Positions 1 to 13,500 of a stretch of 64,000 nt of DNA are shown here, piece after piece; the stretch's first letter is position 1; the number at the start of each line of letters is the position of its first letter. Made by a program: the position numbers and the translations under genes. The DNA comes from Phoebastria nigripes (taxonomy: Eukaryota; Chordata; Aves; Procellariiformes; Diomedeidae): the NCBI GenBank assembly GCA_035582835.1, contig JAYKAV010002810.1:476129-540128 (forward strand), read 5' to 3'. The notes beneath the pieces are model-generated. The model worked only from the letters and a program-made list of their open reading frames with translations, had not been told where the DNA came from and made no database searches.

Positions 1-2
1 AG

Positions 3-944
3 AGAGTTGTGGTGAACGGAGTTAAATCCAGTTGGCAGCCAGTCACGAGCGGTGTCCCCCAGGGCTCCGTTTTGGGGCCGGTCTTGTTCAATATCTTTAT
101 CTACGATCTGGATGAGGGGATTGAGTGCTCCCTCAGTAAGTTTGCAGATGACACCAAGCTGGGTGGGAGTGTCGATCTGCTCGAGGGTAGGAAGGCTCTG
201 CAGAGGGACCTGGACAGGCTGGATCGATGGGCTGAGGCCAATTGCATGAGGGTCAACAAGGCCAAGTGCCAGGTCCTGCACTTGGGCCACAACAACCCCA
301 TGCAACGCTACAGGCTTGGGGAAGAGTGGCTGGAAAGCTGCCTGGCGGAAAAGGACCTGGGGGTGCTGGTTGACAGCTGGCTGAACATGAGCCAGCAATG
401 TGCCCAGGTGGCCAAGAAGGCTAACGGCATCCTGGCCTGTATCAGAAATAGTGTGGCCAGCAGGACGAGGGAAGTGATCATGCCCCTGTACTCGGCACTG
501 GTGAGGCCGCACCTCGAATACTGTGTTCCATTTTGGGCCCCTCACTACAAGAAGGACATTGAGGTGCTGGAGCATGTCCAGAGGAGGGCAACGAAGCTGG
601 TGAAGGGTCTGGAGAACAAGTCTTACGAGGAGTGGCTGACAGAACTGGAGTTGTTTAGCCTGGAGAAGAGGAGGCTGAGGGGAGACCTTATCACGCTCTA
701 CAACTACTTGAAAGGAGGTTGTAGCGAGGTGGGTGTCGGTCTCTTCTGCCAAGCAACTAGCGATAGGACGAGAGGAAATGGCCTCAAGTTGTGCCAGGGG
801 AGGTTTAGATTGGACATTAGGAAAAATATCTTTACTGAAAGAGTGGTTAAACATTGGAACAGGCTGCCCAGGGAAGTGGTTGAGTCACCATCCCTGGAAT
901 TATTTAAAAGACGTGTAGATGTGGCGCTTAGGGACATGGTTTAG
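3..944 (+). CDS. CR1 ORF2 protein, C-terminal fragment (reverse transcriptase), 5' partial
   Basis: The product is the C-terminal end of the CR1 replication protein, which normally carries an endonuclease and a reverse transcriptase and copies CR1 RNA into the genome. The frame is already open at base 3, so the true start is upstream of the window; the GTG at base 9 is not a real start. Visible motifs are the [11 protein letters not shown] block of the RT palm near the beginning and, about 30 residues later, FADD, the catalytic aspartate motif of RT domain 5. The rest is the thumb and C-terminal region, which is rich in Arg, Lys and Leu and ends at a TAG at 942-944. The endonuclease domain is not in the window. 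This is a transposon protein, not a host gene, and it may be inactive if the copy is 5' truncated. The family call is firm; present activity is unknown. Confidence 0.9.
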   Translation, partial: RVVVNGVKSSWQPVTSGVPQGSVLGPVLFNIFIYDLDEGIECSLSKFADDTKLGGSVDLLEGRKALQRDLDRLDRWAEANCMRVNKAKCQVLHLGHNNPMQRYRLGEEWLESCLAEKDLGVLVDSWLNMSQQCAQVAKKANGILACIRNSVASRTREVIMPLYSALVRPHLEYCVPFWAPHYKKDIEVLEHVQRRATKLVKGLENKSYEEWLTELELFSLEKRRLRGDLITLYNYLKGGCSEVGVGLFCQATSDRTRGNGLKLCQGRFRLDIRKNIFTERVVKHWNRLPREVVESPSLELFKRRVDVALRDMV

Positions 945-1010
945 TGGGCATGGTGGTGTTGGGTTGACAGTTGGACTCGATGATCTTAGAGGTCTTTTCC
1001 AACCTTAATG

Positions 1011-1026
1011 ATTCTATGATTCTATA
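1011..1026 (+). repeat. CR1 terminal octamer repeat
   Basis: ATTCTATG followed by ATTCTATA forms the 3' terminus of the CR1 element. Short tandem octamers of this type are the usual CR1 3' end and mark where host sequence resumes. Confidence 0.9.
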
Positions 1027-2790
1027 AGTGGCATACAGCCAGATTTCAGTAGATGAGTGCATGAACAAATGTGCACACACAGGTAGCCGCTCTGATTCTG
1101 GAGGAATTTCCCCCTAACTTCACTAAGAGCAGAAATGGACACTAAAGGCTAATTCTGTGGCCTGAATTCTTCCGATTCTCTGAGCAGCTGCATTGATTTG
1201 ACCTGTGAAGTACAGTGCTGCTGGAGGTGAGAAATGATATCATCATCCAGCCCCGAGGATTTTGTGAACCCATCTGGCTCTGAAAGAACCAAAGATACAA
1301 ACTTTTTCCGAGCTCTGACCATACAACTGATCCTCATAAAGCTGTCAGTGCAGAAGACTGACAGACAGCAGTTGAAAGGTCATAAAATCAATACACAGAA
1401 AGTCAGCCCACGGAAAAGCTAATAGGAGAGTAACTGCCCTTTGGCTCAAAACAGGAGAGAAAGGTACACATCCCTGATGGTTTCTAGATGGCAGCTTCTC
1501 TGCTGCTTCGAAAGGCCAGAGGGGTGTCTTTGTTTTTCTACATCCAGCTTATTTTTGCAATCAGTCCGATCTGCAGACACCGTAATAAGAACAGTTCTTA
1601 AATCTGGAGGTAAACACTATCTCTCCTGGATGATTTACGAGTAAGGAATGACAGAGGTGTTATCTGATCCTCGAGCTTTCTGGATGGGCCATAAGCATAG
1701 CTCCTCTGTGCAAACTACAGAAGGAGCAGAGCTCGGGTGCCTGTGGCTGAAAACAAGCTGTGCAGCTCCAGCGGGCAGGGGCGAAACCATACAAGCTGCA
1801 AGCACAGCCCTAATAAGCCCTGTAGCACAGCAGTGCTTTGGAGAAGCCCGAAGTTCATTCACTCCCACCCCACAGCCATGGATACTTTCAAGACCCTGCC
1901 CAAACCCTTCCAAGGAACAAACACAGCTGCATAGCACTTTTGCAAGTGACAGTCTCTGTTCTGGGAAATGTCAGTGGAAGGAAGCCCATCCTCTAGCTTA
2001 CAGGTGTTTTTTAGTCTGGACCTGAACTGTTTTGCATGGTCACCAAAACTCCATGGGCAGGATTACCCTGGCAATGATGTATTTTCTTCACCTGTATGAG
2101 GCAGCAACCATAAGCATAGAAAAGTGAATTGTCGCACTGCAGGTGAGGGGAAAAAAGTGAAAGACCCACAGAGAGGATAACAAAAGATATGACACATAAC
2201 TTCCTATACTGTAAGAAATCCCAGCAATTCAGTTTAGGTTACGTGCACATGTGCATAATGCAAGGGGCATTTACTCCAGTGCCCTTTTCCCAGCAACCTC
2301 CCTGCCTCCAAGCCCCACAGCCTAATTTCTTTTACCTGGTAAGATCCCAGCATAAGGTCTTGCACAGAACGTTTTGCACATTTTCAGGATCCAGCTCCAA
2401 GTTATGCAACTTACCTGAGCATGCAAGTTATTCCTCTGCAGTGTTTCCAGTGCTCTTGAGGGGTTATGGACTGTAAGTGTGAAAATGTGGTGCTCTAGCA
2501 GCAGCTGTACTTTGGAGAAGCTTGAGAGAAAAAAGTCCAAGAAGTGTTGCAGCAAAAAAGGAAGGTCCCATTAATCAATAGAACAACCAGAAATGGGCAA
2601 GAGTCTCACTTGCATTCAGCTGGCAGTGAAAACACACTGGAAACTACCCCAGTTGCTCTGTTAACTGGGTAATGAGTTCAGGAGTGTCCACTTGTGTTTG
2701 CTTCCCTCAAATACTTAGTCAAAGGAAGAGCAGCAAAAGCAACCATCTTAAAAGTGCAGTAGCAACAAATGCATTTTTTATTTTGAATTT

Positions 2791-2808
2791 AAAAAAAAAA
2801 AAAAAAAA
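2791..2808. repeat. Poly(A) tract, 18 bases
   Basis: An uninterrupted run of 18 A. No recognised retroposed body lies immediately upstream, so it is annotated as a simple repeat. Confidence 0.95.
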
Positions 2809-3399
2809 TCAATCAGCAAAAAGAAACCAGATCCATATAATGTCCATTGATCCACAGTTCACCATACTTTCAGCTTTCACATACCTCTCAATAATTTCCT
2901 GATGACTGCTGAGCAAAAAAAGTATGGTTGAGAATACATTGGGGTACTCACAGACAATATGTGGTCTACTATAATGTCCACCCAGCTTTGTTGTGAAGCA
3001 TTCCTCCAGTTTTTCACATGCATATATTACATCAGTGTATAATATAGATCGATTTGCGTAGGACATTCACACCAAATTATTTGCAAGATGAAAGAGATAA
3101 GGAAATGGTCTTTTAACATTAGAGTACTGGTATCTAGTAATTTGGAGTCACATCATATGAGAAGGTATGTATGCATGCATGACAGGGTGAAAGAGCAGAG
3201 ACAGAACGCTCCTTGCGAAACTGAAAAGCTCCTTGTTGAGGTGAGTTGCATTGAAGAGTAAAATCTCCAACCTTATTATTATTTTAGATGAAAGGTTTTT
3301 GCAAGCTTTTCCCTATGAGCTTTTTACATATTCTATGCTCCCGAGGCTTCTCAGGGAATGCCATGTGAAATTTTACAGCATATATATCATTAAAGATAA

Positions 3400-3465
3400 A
3401 CACACATGCATATATATATATGCACACACACACACGTATACATGTGTATATACACACATGTACAT
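3400..3465. repeat. Mixed (CA)/(TA) microsatellite with perfect purine-pyrimidine alternation
   Basis: The tract consists of CA, TA, CA, GTATA and TG stretches. Every base alternates purine-pyrimidine for 66 bases without a break, from A at 3400 to T at 3465. Such sequence is prone to slippage and is the classic composition for Z-DNA. Confidence 0.95.
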
Positions 3466-4149
3466 TTATAAAATATGTTTCAGCTTGCAGTATTTCTGAA
3501 CTTACACATAGATTTTGGATAAATGTGAAGGAACACCTGACTGTGCCTTTTTTTTTTATTTTCACACAAACACTTTTGAGGAATAATTGTTATTAACAAA
3601 CTTATCCAATTCTGACATGATACCTTCATCATACTTGCTGTTTGACTAAAACCATACAGGCATATAAGAGGAACAGTTCACTAGCACTGGTACCTACATT
3701 ACCAAAGTAAAGGACAAAACCACATCTGTCTGAAATTTTTACTTTCGATTGCCTTTGAACTTATCAACCATTAAATAATTTCCAAAGCAATGAAAGGGTT
3801 GTTTTAATTACATTAATATATAGTTTTGATCTTGATACATTAATATGCAATTTAATTTTGTAGCAGTTTTCACATAAACTGTATTCTGAAATGTCTTTCT
3901 GCATTAAATAATGCATGGCAATATTTTAAACAAGTTTTAAGCAGTTCATTTTGAATTCAGCCATGTATTCTCAAGTGATCAAGGTCAGAGCCTTCATTTA
4001 AAAACAAGACCTGAACATATTTTTAAAAAGGTATTTTAAGATAGTTGCTACACAAGATCTGCAGGAGGTGTAATCTGGAGGGTTGGTAGGGGTTTTTTTC
4101 TTTTAGGCTTGCAGAAGTAGCCTATGCTACATCTCAAAAAATACAGCAT

Positions 4150-4520
4150 TCTAGAACTTAAAGGTAGCAGGGATCGTTAGAGCATCTAACCTGATCTCAT
4201 CTCATTTCCCAGTTTCATCCAAATATCCTGATGCTATAGGTATGCATCACTCCTCCAAAAGCCAAATTATGGGGCACCTGTGGAAAGGAAGAAAGAGGTA
4301 TCATCTCCACCTGACGGCTCTCCACTGTCTGAGCCTGTTTGGCAGATGTGCGCAGGTGACCCCAGAAGCTGAACCTCTCTGCCCATAAAAAGATGGAACA
4401 CCAACACCCATCTGACCCTGNAGGGAAATTTTCTTGCTGCCCTCAGCTTTGTTGATTACCATGGCCCGAAGCATGTGAGCAGGGCATGGTCATCAGGCAT
4501 CTCAGAGGATGCTCAGCACT
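4150..4520 (+). mobile_element. Probable ancient CR1/L3-like LINE relic
   Basis: Several short blocks resemble, from memory, old CR1-type LINE 3' regions of reptiles and birds. They include a block reading like 'gggatcgttagagcatctaa' with a following 'cctgatct', and later blocks with 'gaaattttcttgctgccctc' and 'gagcatgtg'-like wording near 4430-4480. The order of blocks matches, but the sequence is strongly diverged and the ends are unclear; similarity may continue to about 4.8 kb. There is no intact frame. An alternative is unrelated unique sequence, so a repeat-library search is needed to decide. Confidence 0.4.
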
Positions 4521-7500
4521 GGCAGCGAGCTGCTCCATTCAATATTCTGCCTACAAGCACTGAAAAACGCCATGTGTTTATTGGCGAGGTCAAAAAGCAG
4601 TGCTACTATTAGCTTCCCTACTGTGTTCAGGTGCCTGCATACGCTAATGAAGTCACCTCCCGACCTGCAAACGGGCCAGGGGAGGAAGTTGAAATCTTCA
4701 CCCTCCCCTCAGAACTGGCTCTCAACACAGGCAAAATAATAGGTTTTTTAGGGCAGCAGATTGTCAACCACAGGAAAACACCTACAGCCCGATTTCCTAC
4801 TTTGCTTCTACCGGACTCCTGGTAAGCCAAGCCAGCTGCTGGGGAGGAAGAGGATGAGGACAGAATCCTGACATAAGGGCTGCTGCACCGGCTGTTGTCT
4901 CCACCCTCCCTTTGCTTCGGCTATAGGACGCCCAGCACTCCAGCCCTGCTCCTTTTGCCCAAACACACTGCCGGCAGACGTAGGACTGCCCAGTTCGGGG
5001 AGGAAAGACAAACAAGAGCCTCCCTTGCATGGCATGGCAGGAGGCTAACACAGAGCTGCTCACAGGAGGCCAGGGAGAGGCACGGGGATGCATGCCTAAA
5101 GGAAAGCCAGGCATTGGGAAGGGAGGTTGTTCTCGGACCGACGCCGAAATTGCCCCTCAAGGAAAGCAGCCAAAGCAGGGCTGGCAGGGGAGCTGTGAGA
5201 CAGGATAAGGCTGGGGGGGATTCACCTATGGAGAGGGGCGAAGCTAGAGCAGCCATGTCAGCAGCTGCTGCCCCAGCAAAACCAGCCATGACAGGAGGGG
5301 ATTTGGTCCTGCTGGGGTGCCACCACTCTGCTGCGCACCTCTGCAATGCAGCCTTCGGACTGGGTGTCTGCCTGCAGGCTGCCTTCAGCAACCCCGTGTC
5401 AAAGGGGATCTGTGTTAATTTAATAGCACACAACTGTTTTGATTTCAACAAGGTCCCTTTCAATACGTCCCAGGGGAATCTGGCCTTGTTTCAGGCTATG
5501 TTTTGCTTATTCTAGCTCTTCCTGGAGAGGGAACTCCTAACTAAGCCATTGTAAATTTGCTTTCTTGCCTAGGTACATTAGTACTTCAAACCCAGCCGAA
5601 GACAATAATATGTTAAGTATAGCCTTAAATTTAACAGCTGAACTCCACCCAAGTTCTTTTATTTTACTGTGCTACTCAGACCTTATCCATCCCTTGGTCT
5701 CTGTGTAGACTACTTTCTTATCAATATTTGAATACACACAGAAAAAAGAAAACGCAAACAAACCAAACATAATTGGAGACAAGAATCTCAGGGCATAAGT
5801 AGAGGAAAACACTTAATTTTAGATAAGTGCTTGGCACAGTGTGCTAATCTGCTGTTCAGTAATACTTACTCATGCTGAGAGTATTTTACTCACCATTAGT
5901 CCCAGCGCTTCAAACACCTCTCCTTACAAGGCATCTTGCTCTGTGAGAATAGAGGTGGCAGAACTGGGCCTTCATGATTTATCCACCCTCCTTGTAGAGC
6001 CGCCACAAAAAGCTGCACAAGTCGCATTGTTCCCGTTATGTAGGCATGACTGGGACTGGTCAAAAGTGATACATTGGTGCAATTAATGTGCCCATCTGCA
6101 CCTGCGACCAATTAATTAGGCTGGGGACACGGCTGAGCTGAACAGTAGCTTGGGAGCTGCTTGCATGCCACAGACAATTGTCCTGGCTTTCTAACCAGGG
6201 CAGCAACAGATGAAAACATTGGTTTGTTTACTTATTTGTGTGTTTTGATTCCCCTGAATATGTCCTAAATTACAGTGCACACAGACACCCCACCCCCCCT
6301 TTTTTTTTTTTAATTTCTTCCCAAGTACAGCTAGAATGCAGTGCTGGCTCCCTGACTCTGAAGGAGATGTCTCATTTGTTGAAGTCTGGGGATTCTGGTC
6401 TGTCCTGGACACATCAGACTTGAAGACAACACCGAATATTCAGATGCCTCAGCAGCAAAAGCTGTATATAAGGCTGATGAAAGGCTCAAATTAATTCATA
6501 TGAGTTAGGAGACTTGATATTCTGTGGTAAAAGATAGTGTCAGTGACAACCACTGCATATTCATTGTCAGCCATGCCACTGTATTTGTTCTACTAATACA
6601 TTTTTCAGACATGCCAGGGAACACAACCAACACCCTTCTACTCAGTAAGGTTTCCTGAAAGATTAATTTAATCCATTCCATTTTGCAATCAGTCCCTGCC
6701 CTGGCAGCCTTCCGACTCTTGCTCCACAGCTCTCAGCCCATGACAGGTGATAGAAGCACATAGAGGAAAAAAAAGTGATAACCCCAGATCAGGATAGCGC
6801 TGGCAATACCCCATGTTGACTAAACCCAGCTCAGGGTGTGCATTTGCCTGACGCTGACAGCAAAGCAAATCAGCTAGTCAGTACTATGCCTTCCAGTTAG
6901 GACTTTACAAGCTCATTTGCAGCCACTCCTCTGACTGTTTGCTTTGTTCCCCCTTCCCGAGTGCCATAGAGAGCCTTACGCTACATCTTCAAACACAGAC
7001 GGCACGGCCTGAAATACCAACGAAACATCACAGCCTTACTGCGCCTACCACAAGGTCAACTTGCAAGCATACCCATTCGATGGAGCGGAGGGAACTCACT
7101 CTAACATAGCCGCAAGGGAAATGAATAACAGGCTCTTAGCTGGGTAAATTGTTACAATATCATCATCAAGCCCAGCAAAAGAAGAAAGCAAAGCAGTGAA
7201 CAGCATCAAGGTTAGGAAGGCTGTATTCAGGCATTAAACACACAAAGCAATATACTCACCTGGGTGAAGCTTAAAAATGCCACAGATGATAACAAACAGC
7301 AGGCAGCAAATCAGTCCTTCAGATAGCAGGAGAAACTTTTGAAAAGCAGTCATTAATTTGGCTACTGTGATGAATTTCTCCGTGGTGAAAGCAACAACCC
7401 ACTTCACTGCTTCACAGATTCATTGCCTAGGAGGCCATGAGGAACACTGTGATAATTTAACCTGTCTTCCTGCGTAAGACTTCAGCTACCAGCAATCTTT

Positions 7501-10500
7501 TATAATGCCTTCAGCTGGCGGTAAAGGGGTGGTTTGGATGAGACAACATCTTTCATACCTTTGTGTGCAGCTGTTGCCTCGCTCCACTTCTCATGGGGAG
7601 CCTCCTCCCAACTTCCCACATGGGCAACGGAGAGAAAGCCCGGCAGCAGAATCACTACAACTGGCCCCGTTTTGCTTTCCTTTCATACTCAGGGAAGTAC
7701 GGAAACATCACACCAGAGCAAACCCTCACTGCACGGTCTCCCTACACACCCCATACAACGCTTGTTACACAAATAGCTGAGCAGATTACTGCTGGCCAGA
7801 TGCTCCTCCGCTTTACATGGTGCCATATATGACTCTTACATTGGAGATGATTGCAGCAATGTAGCCTAGGGCAGACACAAGTGCAGGATTCAGGGGAGTC
7901 TGGATCTCCTAATGGTTATCCAACTCCCAGGTAAGCCTAGGTCAGTCTTTTTATCTCTTTCTCCCTTCTCATTGTCCATCTTTTTGAAGCAGTAACTGCT
8001 GACACACAGTTTCTGCTCCCCAGATGTGTTTTCAGTGCTTAGCACTCTTTAAGCTATTCTAGTTAGCTTGATAATATACGAAAGGCTTTTACTCACTGAA
8101 GCAATGCATCAAGTCTTTGAACAGATCTACCTTATATGAGACTTACACAACTAAAAATATCAAATTCCCTTTTTTTCAGCTTTATTCAGAAGCTCTATTT
8201 GGCATTACTGAGTTTAAAGACACTGGAAATGTCCATTATGCCTGCCTGTTGATGGCATAGGGGAAGAAAAACCATTGCTATTTGAGAATGTTTCCATGTA
8301 GCCTGGGAATTAACAGCTGTACTGGATCCTGAGATTTCCTCACCTGTTAGACTGGGATCTACTGAATATCAGTATGTCATGCCACATTATAAGTCTTCCT
8401 CAGGCCTTTTCTCCCTTAACCACTTGAATTTTTCACTGGTGAAATTGCCTCTTTCACTCTCTACCTGTTCTGTTTGGCTAAGAGCTTTCCTGACTCTCAA
8501 TAAAATATACTGTCTCCTCCATAGATCACATCTCCCTTACTCTCTCAGTACTCCAACTAAGTGGCATAACTAAGGCAAATTCAGGGCAATTGTCGTCTGC
8601 CTGTATCTAGTTTTGATGTAGGCTACTCTTATTGCAGGCTTGAAGAAGAGGAGCTTGTAGGCACAAAAACTCATGATTTTTCCTCAGTTTATTGCTTCAT
8701 CTAATAAAACATGTTACCTCACCTGACAAACCTAATTTACACTCTTAGCTCATCCCAGATAAAACAACCATATTTACTAATCTATCATAAATGACAGAGC
8801 ACTGTATGGTTTTGCCTTGCTTTTGATACTAAAAACCAATCAAACACACCATTACCAGACATTTCCCTTTGATGATGGTCCTCTACAGTTCTGCCAATTG
8901 GTATTTGTCCCATCACAGTGAAATTGGGTGACCCAAGCTTAATTGCTTAAAGTCACTAAATGCAAAGCGATGTCATAAAAGTTGTGTCATGGTACTACTA
9001 ATGAGGAGATTCAGTCTCTGGCGACTGCAAAACTCCACTTGCCCAGGCTGTATACAGGCAACCAGTACCATCATAATTCATCACTCAAGACTGAAATATA
9101 TGTCTAAAATGCTAGAAGAGGCTGCATTTAAAAAGAAAAGGAATTACACGAAGAGAAGCAAAAATAAATCTAATTTCCTGTGCACTGCTGTCCCACTGTT
9201 CACTGCAAGTTCCAATTTAAGTTTTTCTTCTGCTTGACTCATTTATTGGGTAGCATCTCCCATGTGGTCTTTCTAATTTCTAATAAGATTCAAGTCTGCA
9301 AAGCTACACTGTAGCTTTTTCATATGTTTGGCACATACAGGATCTGTCTCTCTCTTCCCTCTACTCTTCTACCCACACAACATCAAAACAGAAATTTAAT
9401 TATCTTTTAGATGGCTATCACTGTGTTAAATTTGGTTTGAAAGGTCAGTGGAAAGGGACATACAGATGCAGAGCATGAGTGTGCATGTCTCATTTCCACA
9501 GGAAACCAGGCTTAAAAATGGAAGATTTACAAGGAAAATGAGCTGCACTTTTGCTCACAGCAATACACTCATTTGAAACACCAGAGACTGCTGAATATAA
9601 AAAATTATCTATATCTATTGGTTCTCACCCTGGGTGTTGTAAATCCTCAGAGCTCCTGTGAAGTCATTGGGTTTACATTCACTAATACCAGTAGGCCATT
9701 AATTTCATGTCTAAAGGATGTGTGTCAGTTAAGGAGGTAAGAGAGTATCTCTAGACCTACACGCATAAGCGTAGACATGCGTGTGCATGAGCACATATAC
9801 ACTCAGGTATCACAGAGCATTCACAGGGAAATGTCACAACAGCTCCCATCCCAACGGACAGAGATTTGCACCCAAGTCAAGGCCAAAGTTGTACCAAACT
9901 TGTAGAGGCAAAGTTGCCCAGGGAAAGAAGGGGAGTGCAACCCATTCATTTTTCTCTCTCTCTTTCACAAGCTTATAAAAGCGGCTTTCTGATGGACCGC
10001 TTGAAAGTCACCTCCACCCATCTGAAACTTGGCTGAGGATCCCAGTCTTCCTTTATTACTGCGGAACTCTATTAAAGCTCTCAGTGGAACTGATGAGTGA
10101 ATGTCCCAGCCAATTTTACTTTTTGTATTAAAAAAGAAAAGCACACACTAGTCTATTGAAAATCATTTTTAAGAATTTTAATCACAGCAAATGTGTCTGA
10201 ACAGTTCTCATAAAATCAGCGCTTCCACATATACAAAGGACAAGACTCCAGAGACTGGCCTACAAAAATACCATGTATTAAAATGGGGGGGGGGGGGGCA
10301 GTTAGAAACTCAGCAGTGTTTGAGACGCCTTCTAGGACAGACAAGCAAGCAAAGAATGCTTCTCCAGACATTCAGATTTATCGACAGCACTTTGATTTCA
10401 CCTTTATAAAGTCAATATTTGGCAAGGTTTTGACACAGTGGCCCAGCAGCTCATGTATCTGTAGGGGCTGGTCAGCCCTTCACAAGGAAAGAAGGGGGAA

Positions 10501-13500
10501 GTCGTCTAAAACCAAGTTATATGTGTTCTTGCTTCTGAAACACATCAAGGACTTCAGTTTGCAGCCACTGAACAGTGCCAGCCTGCTTGTTTAGCTAGAA
10601 TATAATTAACGAGGGGTGGGGAGGGAGCCTAGGGAGGGCAAAGGACCATGTAAAACAGAGTGTAAAACAAGGAGCAGAGACGGTGGTAGAGCTGTAGGAG
10701 AGCCATGTAATACCTGCATGCCTGAGGCTAGCCTCAACCTTCCAGCTTCTGGTGCAACTATTAACAAGCTGAAAGTCCAGAGGGGGTGGGAAGAGGACAT
10801 CGGCACCACCAGGCAGAGGGAGGCCTTTCTGTGTTCGATTCTTAAAATAAGAGCCAAACCTTCATTCAGCTCTTGTTTTAATTAACATCCTAAGTGCATG
10901 AATACATACACACATCTTCAAGGTTGGCACTGAGATAGAGAACTAGCTCTCACTTCAAAGCTGTGCTGAGGACACTTCAACTGACACAAAGATTGTTCCG
11001 TATTTTTCCTTTGCCTTTTTGTTCTAACATCTGTCAAAATTTATTTGCCTTCACCAAAAAGAAAAAAAATCCCCAACCATCCAACCATCCCCACTCCTTC
11101 CTATCTCCCTTAGTAACACAGAAACCTTTGCTAATAGGGATAGGGCAAAGACAGGGCCTGTGGGATGGGCTTTTAGGTCTACTTTAGATTACAGCTCACT
11201 TGCAATGCCTTTGGAGCAATTAGGATACTGTAGCTGAAGTAATCTAAACTGATATCAGCTACAAGTAGCTCGAAATACACTTTGGGAAGCTGACAAGCTG
11301 CTCCCCTAGAGAATATGTGCATGTGTGCGGAGTCGGTCCTGCCCTCTCCGCTGCAGCCCTGTGCCGCACCAGCCCGCTGGTCTCAAACTGCAGGGACTGC
11401 AGCAGGGAGAATGCCTCGTTGCAAGGACTGCCACTGCTCCCTCTTCACTTTCCAGCAACCACTGATCGTATCTGCTGACTCCCAGGACTTAAAAATATTT
11501 TTCTTCTCAGAGGTCCTCTGCTTAGCAAGGTTCAGTCTCCAAAACAGGAAGCCTATTGGGATTCATTTGGAGCATAGCTGAAATTCAGGGGCACCTCTGC
11601 TTTCCCCCGACAGAGTTTAAATAGACACAGAACAGATGGTATAAACGTGGCCTGAATGAAGAACAGCTTTACTCTTCTTTTTGTTTTTCCTAGTGCCTGT
11701 TTTTGTTTTTCCAAAACAATTATAAGCAAAATAAGGGTGGGGGAGGGGGGAGGAGGATGAGAAACACTTTTTAGAGCCTTCCACAAAAGAGCATCTGAGC
11801 AGCACGCTAACCCTCAGCGCAGCAACAGACGCAGTGCCCTGCCACGAGGCAGCTTCCTTTGGGACTACCTTTCTCACCTGAAGCTGAATAGAAGGGCAGG
11901 TTCTCCAGTTTGCGGGATACTGGGTGGCTGGGAGAGCTCTACGTTTGTGACGACTTAGAAAGCTGAAGGAATCTTACAGAAAGGTTCTCATGTTTCTTTT
12001 AAACCTTAAAAGTCGTATCTACAGCAGAGGAACCGTAAGACCCCACGCTCTAACCAGAGATGTTATGTTGGGCCATTCCAGCAAGGAGAGTATTCGCAGT
12101 GTGTCCTTACGGGGCCATTGTTTCCACAGAGATTTGTGGTGGGTCACATCCATGTTTCACCCGGTTCAACACCCGCCCCAGGACACCTCCTCCCCTTGGG
12201 CCACTGAGCAAGCACAGGGGGGGCGGACTGTGCCGGGATGATTTAACCAAATTCCCATCTTCCTTTGGCAAAAGTCGGGTCACTGACCCAATCAAGGATG
12301 TAACAATCTCTTAAAGAGACAGACAATTTGCCCTTAAAATGGGTAGGTATCTCCTTATCAAAGGCTGCTTGCTTTAGATCTATAAAATGAGGACTGCCAC
12401 TGCGTATAGGACATATGACAGAGATCCTCAGAGGCCAAGTCTGCTAACNGCTTTAAATGAGGCATAAGACTTGAGTTTGATCTCAGAGAACTGACAGTCA
12501 CAACTAATTCCACATGTGCTCGACATCCAGAAAGTCCAGGCTCTGCACATTTCAGCAGGNATTTTAAACGTAATAGGCAGCACATGATATTTCATTAAGA
12601 TTTTGGTGCTATTGCAGTTTTGAGCTGTTAGGAGGTTTATGAGGTATTACAAAACAGAAGCACATACATACATTTTGAAACTCAGCAGACCTAATCAGAG
12701 CCATGAATATGGATTTTCTTCCTCTTTATCTCCCTCCCTCACCAAAGGAAGTGGAATCGCAAAATTAATGTCACTGATACACTGAACAAAAAACCAAAAA
12801 AGCTGTTAATGAATTATCTTATCTTAAAAATCAGATTGTGCAAATAATTTCTATTCTCCGAGTTGTTTTCTCTTGTTTTGCTATTGCTTTTTTCCAAAAA
12901 TATTAGGGCTATAGTAAAGAAACAATAATCCAAACACTCATTTAGAGAGGACCTATGATAATAACAGCAGGCAAAGGGGTATTGCAAATAAGACTGTATG
13001 GAGCCCTGGAGATGTTCCTATTTCCGTGGAGACTTGTTACCATTTTCATCACTGAAAATGCAGTAGAAATTTGCAGTCGCTCATACATACAAAGGTAAGT
13101 TTCTCCTTGCAAATCTGCAGGGAAAGAGGATGGCCAAACAACAGGCTGAAGAAGAGGAAACAGGAGATGGCACGCTCGTAAGGAAGCAGTACAAAGTGCT
13201 TTTTAGGCTTCTTGTTATAAAGGACAAAAGAAAGAACCCAAACCCAAAGATGTCAGGCATCAGCAATAACAAAAACAGACAGTATCTAGGGTATTAAAAA
13301 ACATCCTCATTTATCCACTGCTCCTGACAACATTTCTCTCGATCCCAGGGGTTTGCTGGAGTTGCTGCATGCTTGTTCTGCCTGGATGGCTGCCGAAAGA
13401 CATTCAGTGTTGCAATTCTTTGTTTATCACAAAACCATGCTCCTTGCTGGTAACATTTTACAACTCTTATCACACTGTTCAATCCAGCTACAACTGTCCA

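Larger units (their letters stand above)
1..1026 (+). mobile_element. CR1 LINE, 3' portion, running off the left edge
   Basis: This is a non-LTR retrotransposon of the CR1 family, the dominant LINE of birds. The first 944 bases code for the C-terminal part of the ORF2 protein, starting inside the reverse transcriptase. A short 3' UTR of about 80 bases follows and ends in two copies of an ATTCTATG-type octamer. That octamer tail, in place of a poly(A) tail, is the hallmark of CR1. The 5' part lies outside the window, so I cannot tell whether the copy is full length; most CR1 copies are 5' truncated. The reading frame has no stop or frameshift over 314 codons, which suggests a fairly young insertion. 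No target-site duplication is expected to be clear for this family, and none was identified. Confidence 0.95.
1027..4149. other. Intergenic sequence without recognisable genes
   Basis: No coding region with family resemblance, splice-supported exon or RNA gene was recognised. The open frames are short, overlap on both strands and have no domain-like composition. The stretch holds an A18 tract and an alternating purine-pyrimidine microsatellite, listed separately. It lies beyond the probable 3' end of RNF152. Confidence 0.6.

Noticed and set aside
4895..5515. 206-residue open frame on plus and a 180-residue frame on minus
   Set aside because: Both strands are open together in a GC-rich stretch, the products are low in domain-like pattern and no splice or promoter support is seen.
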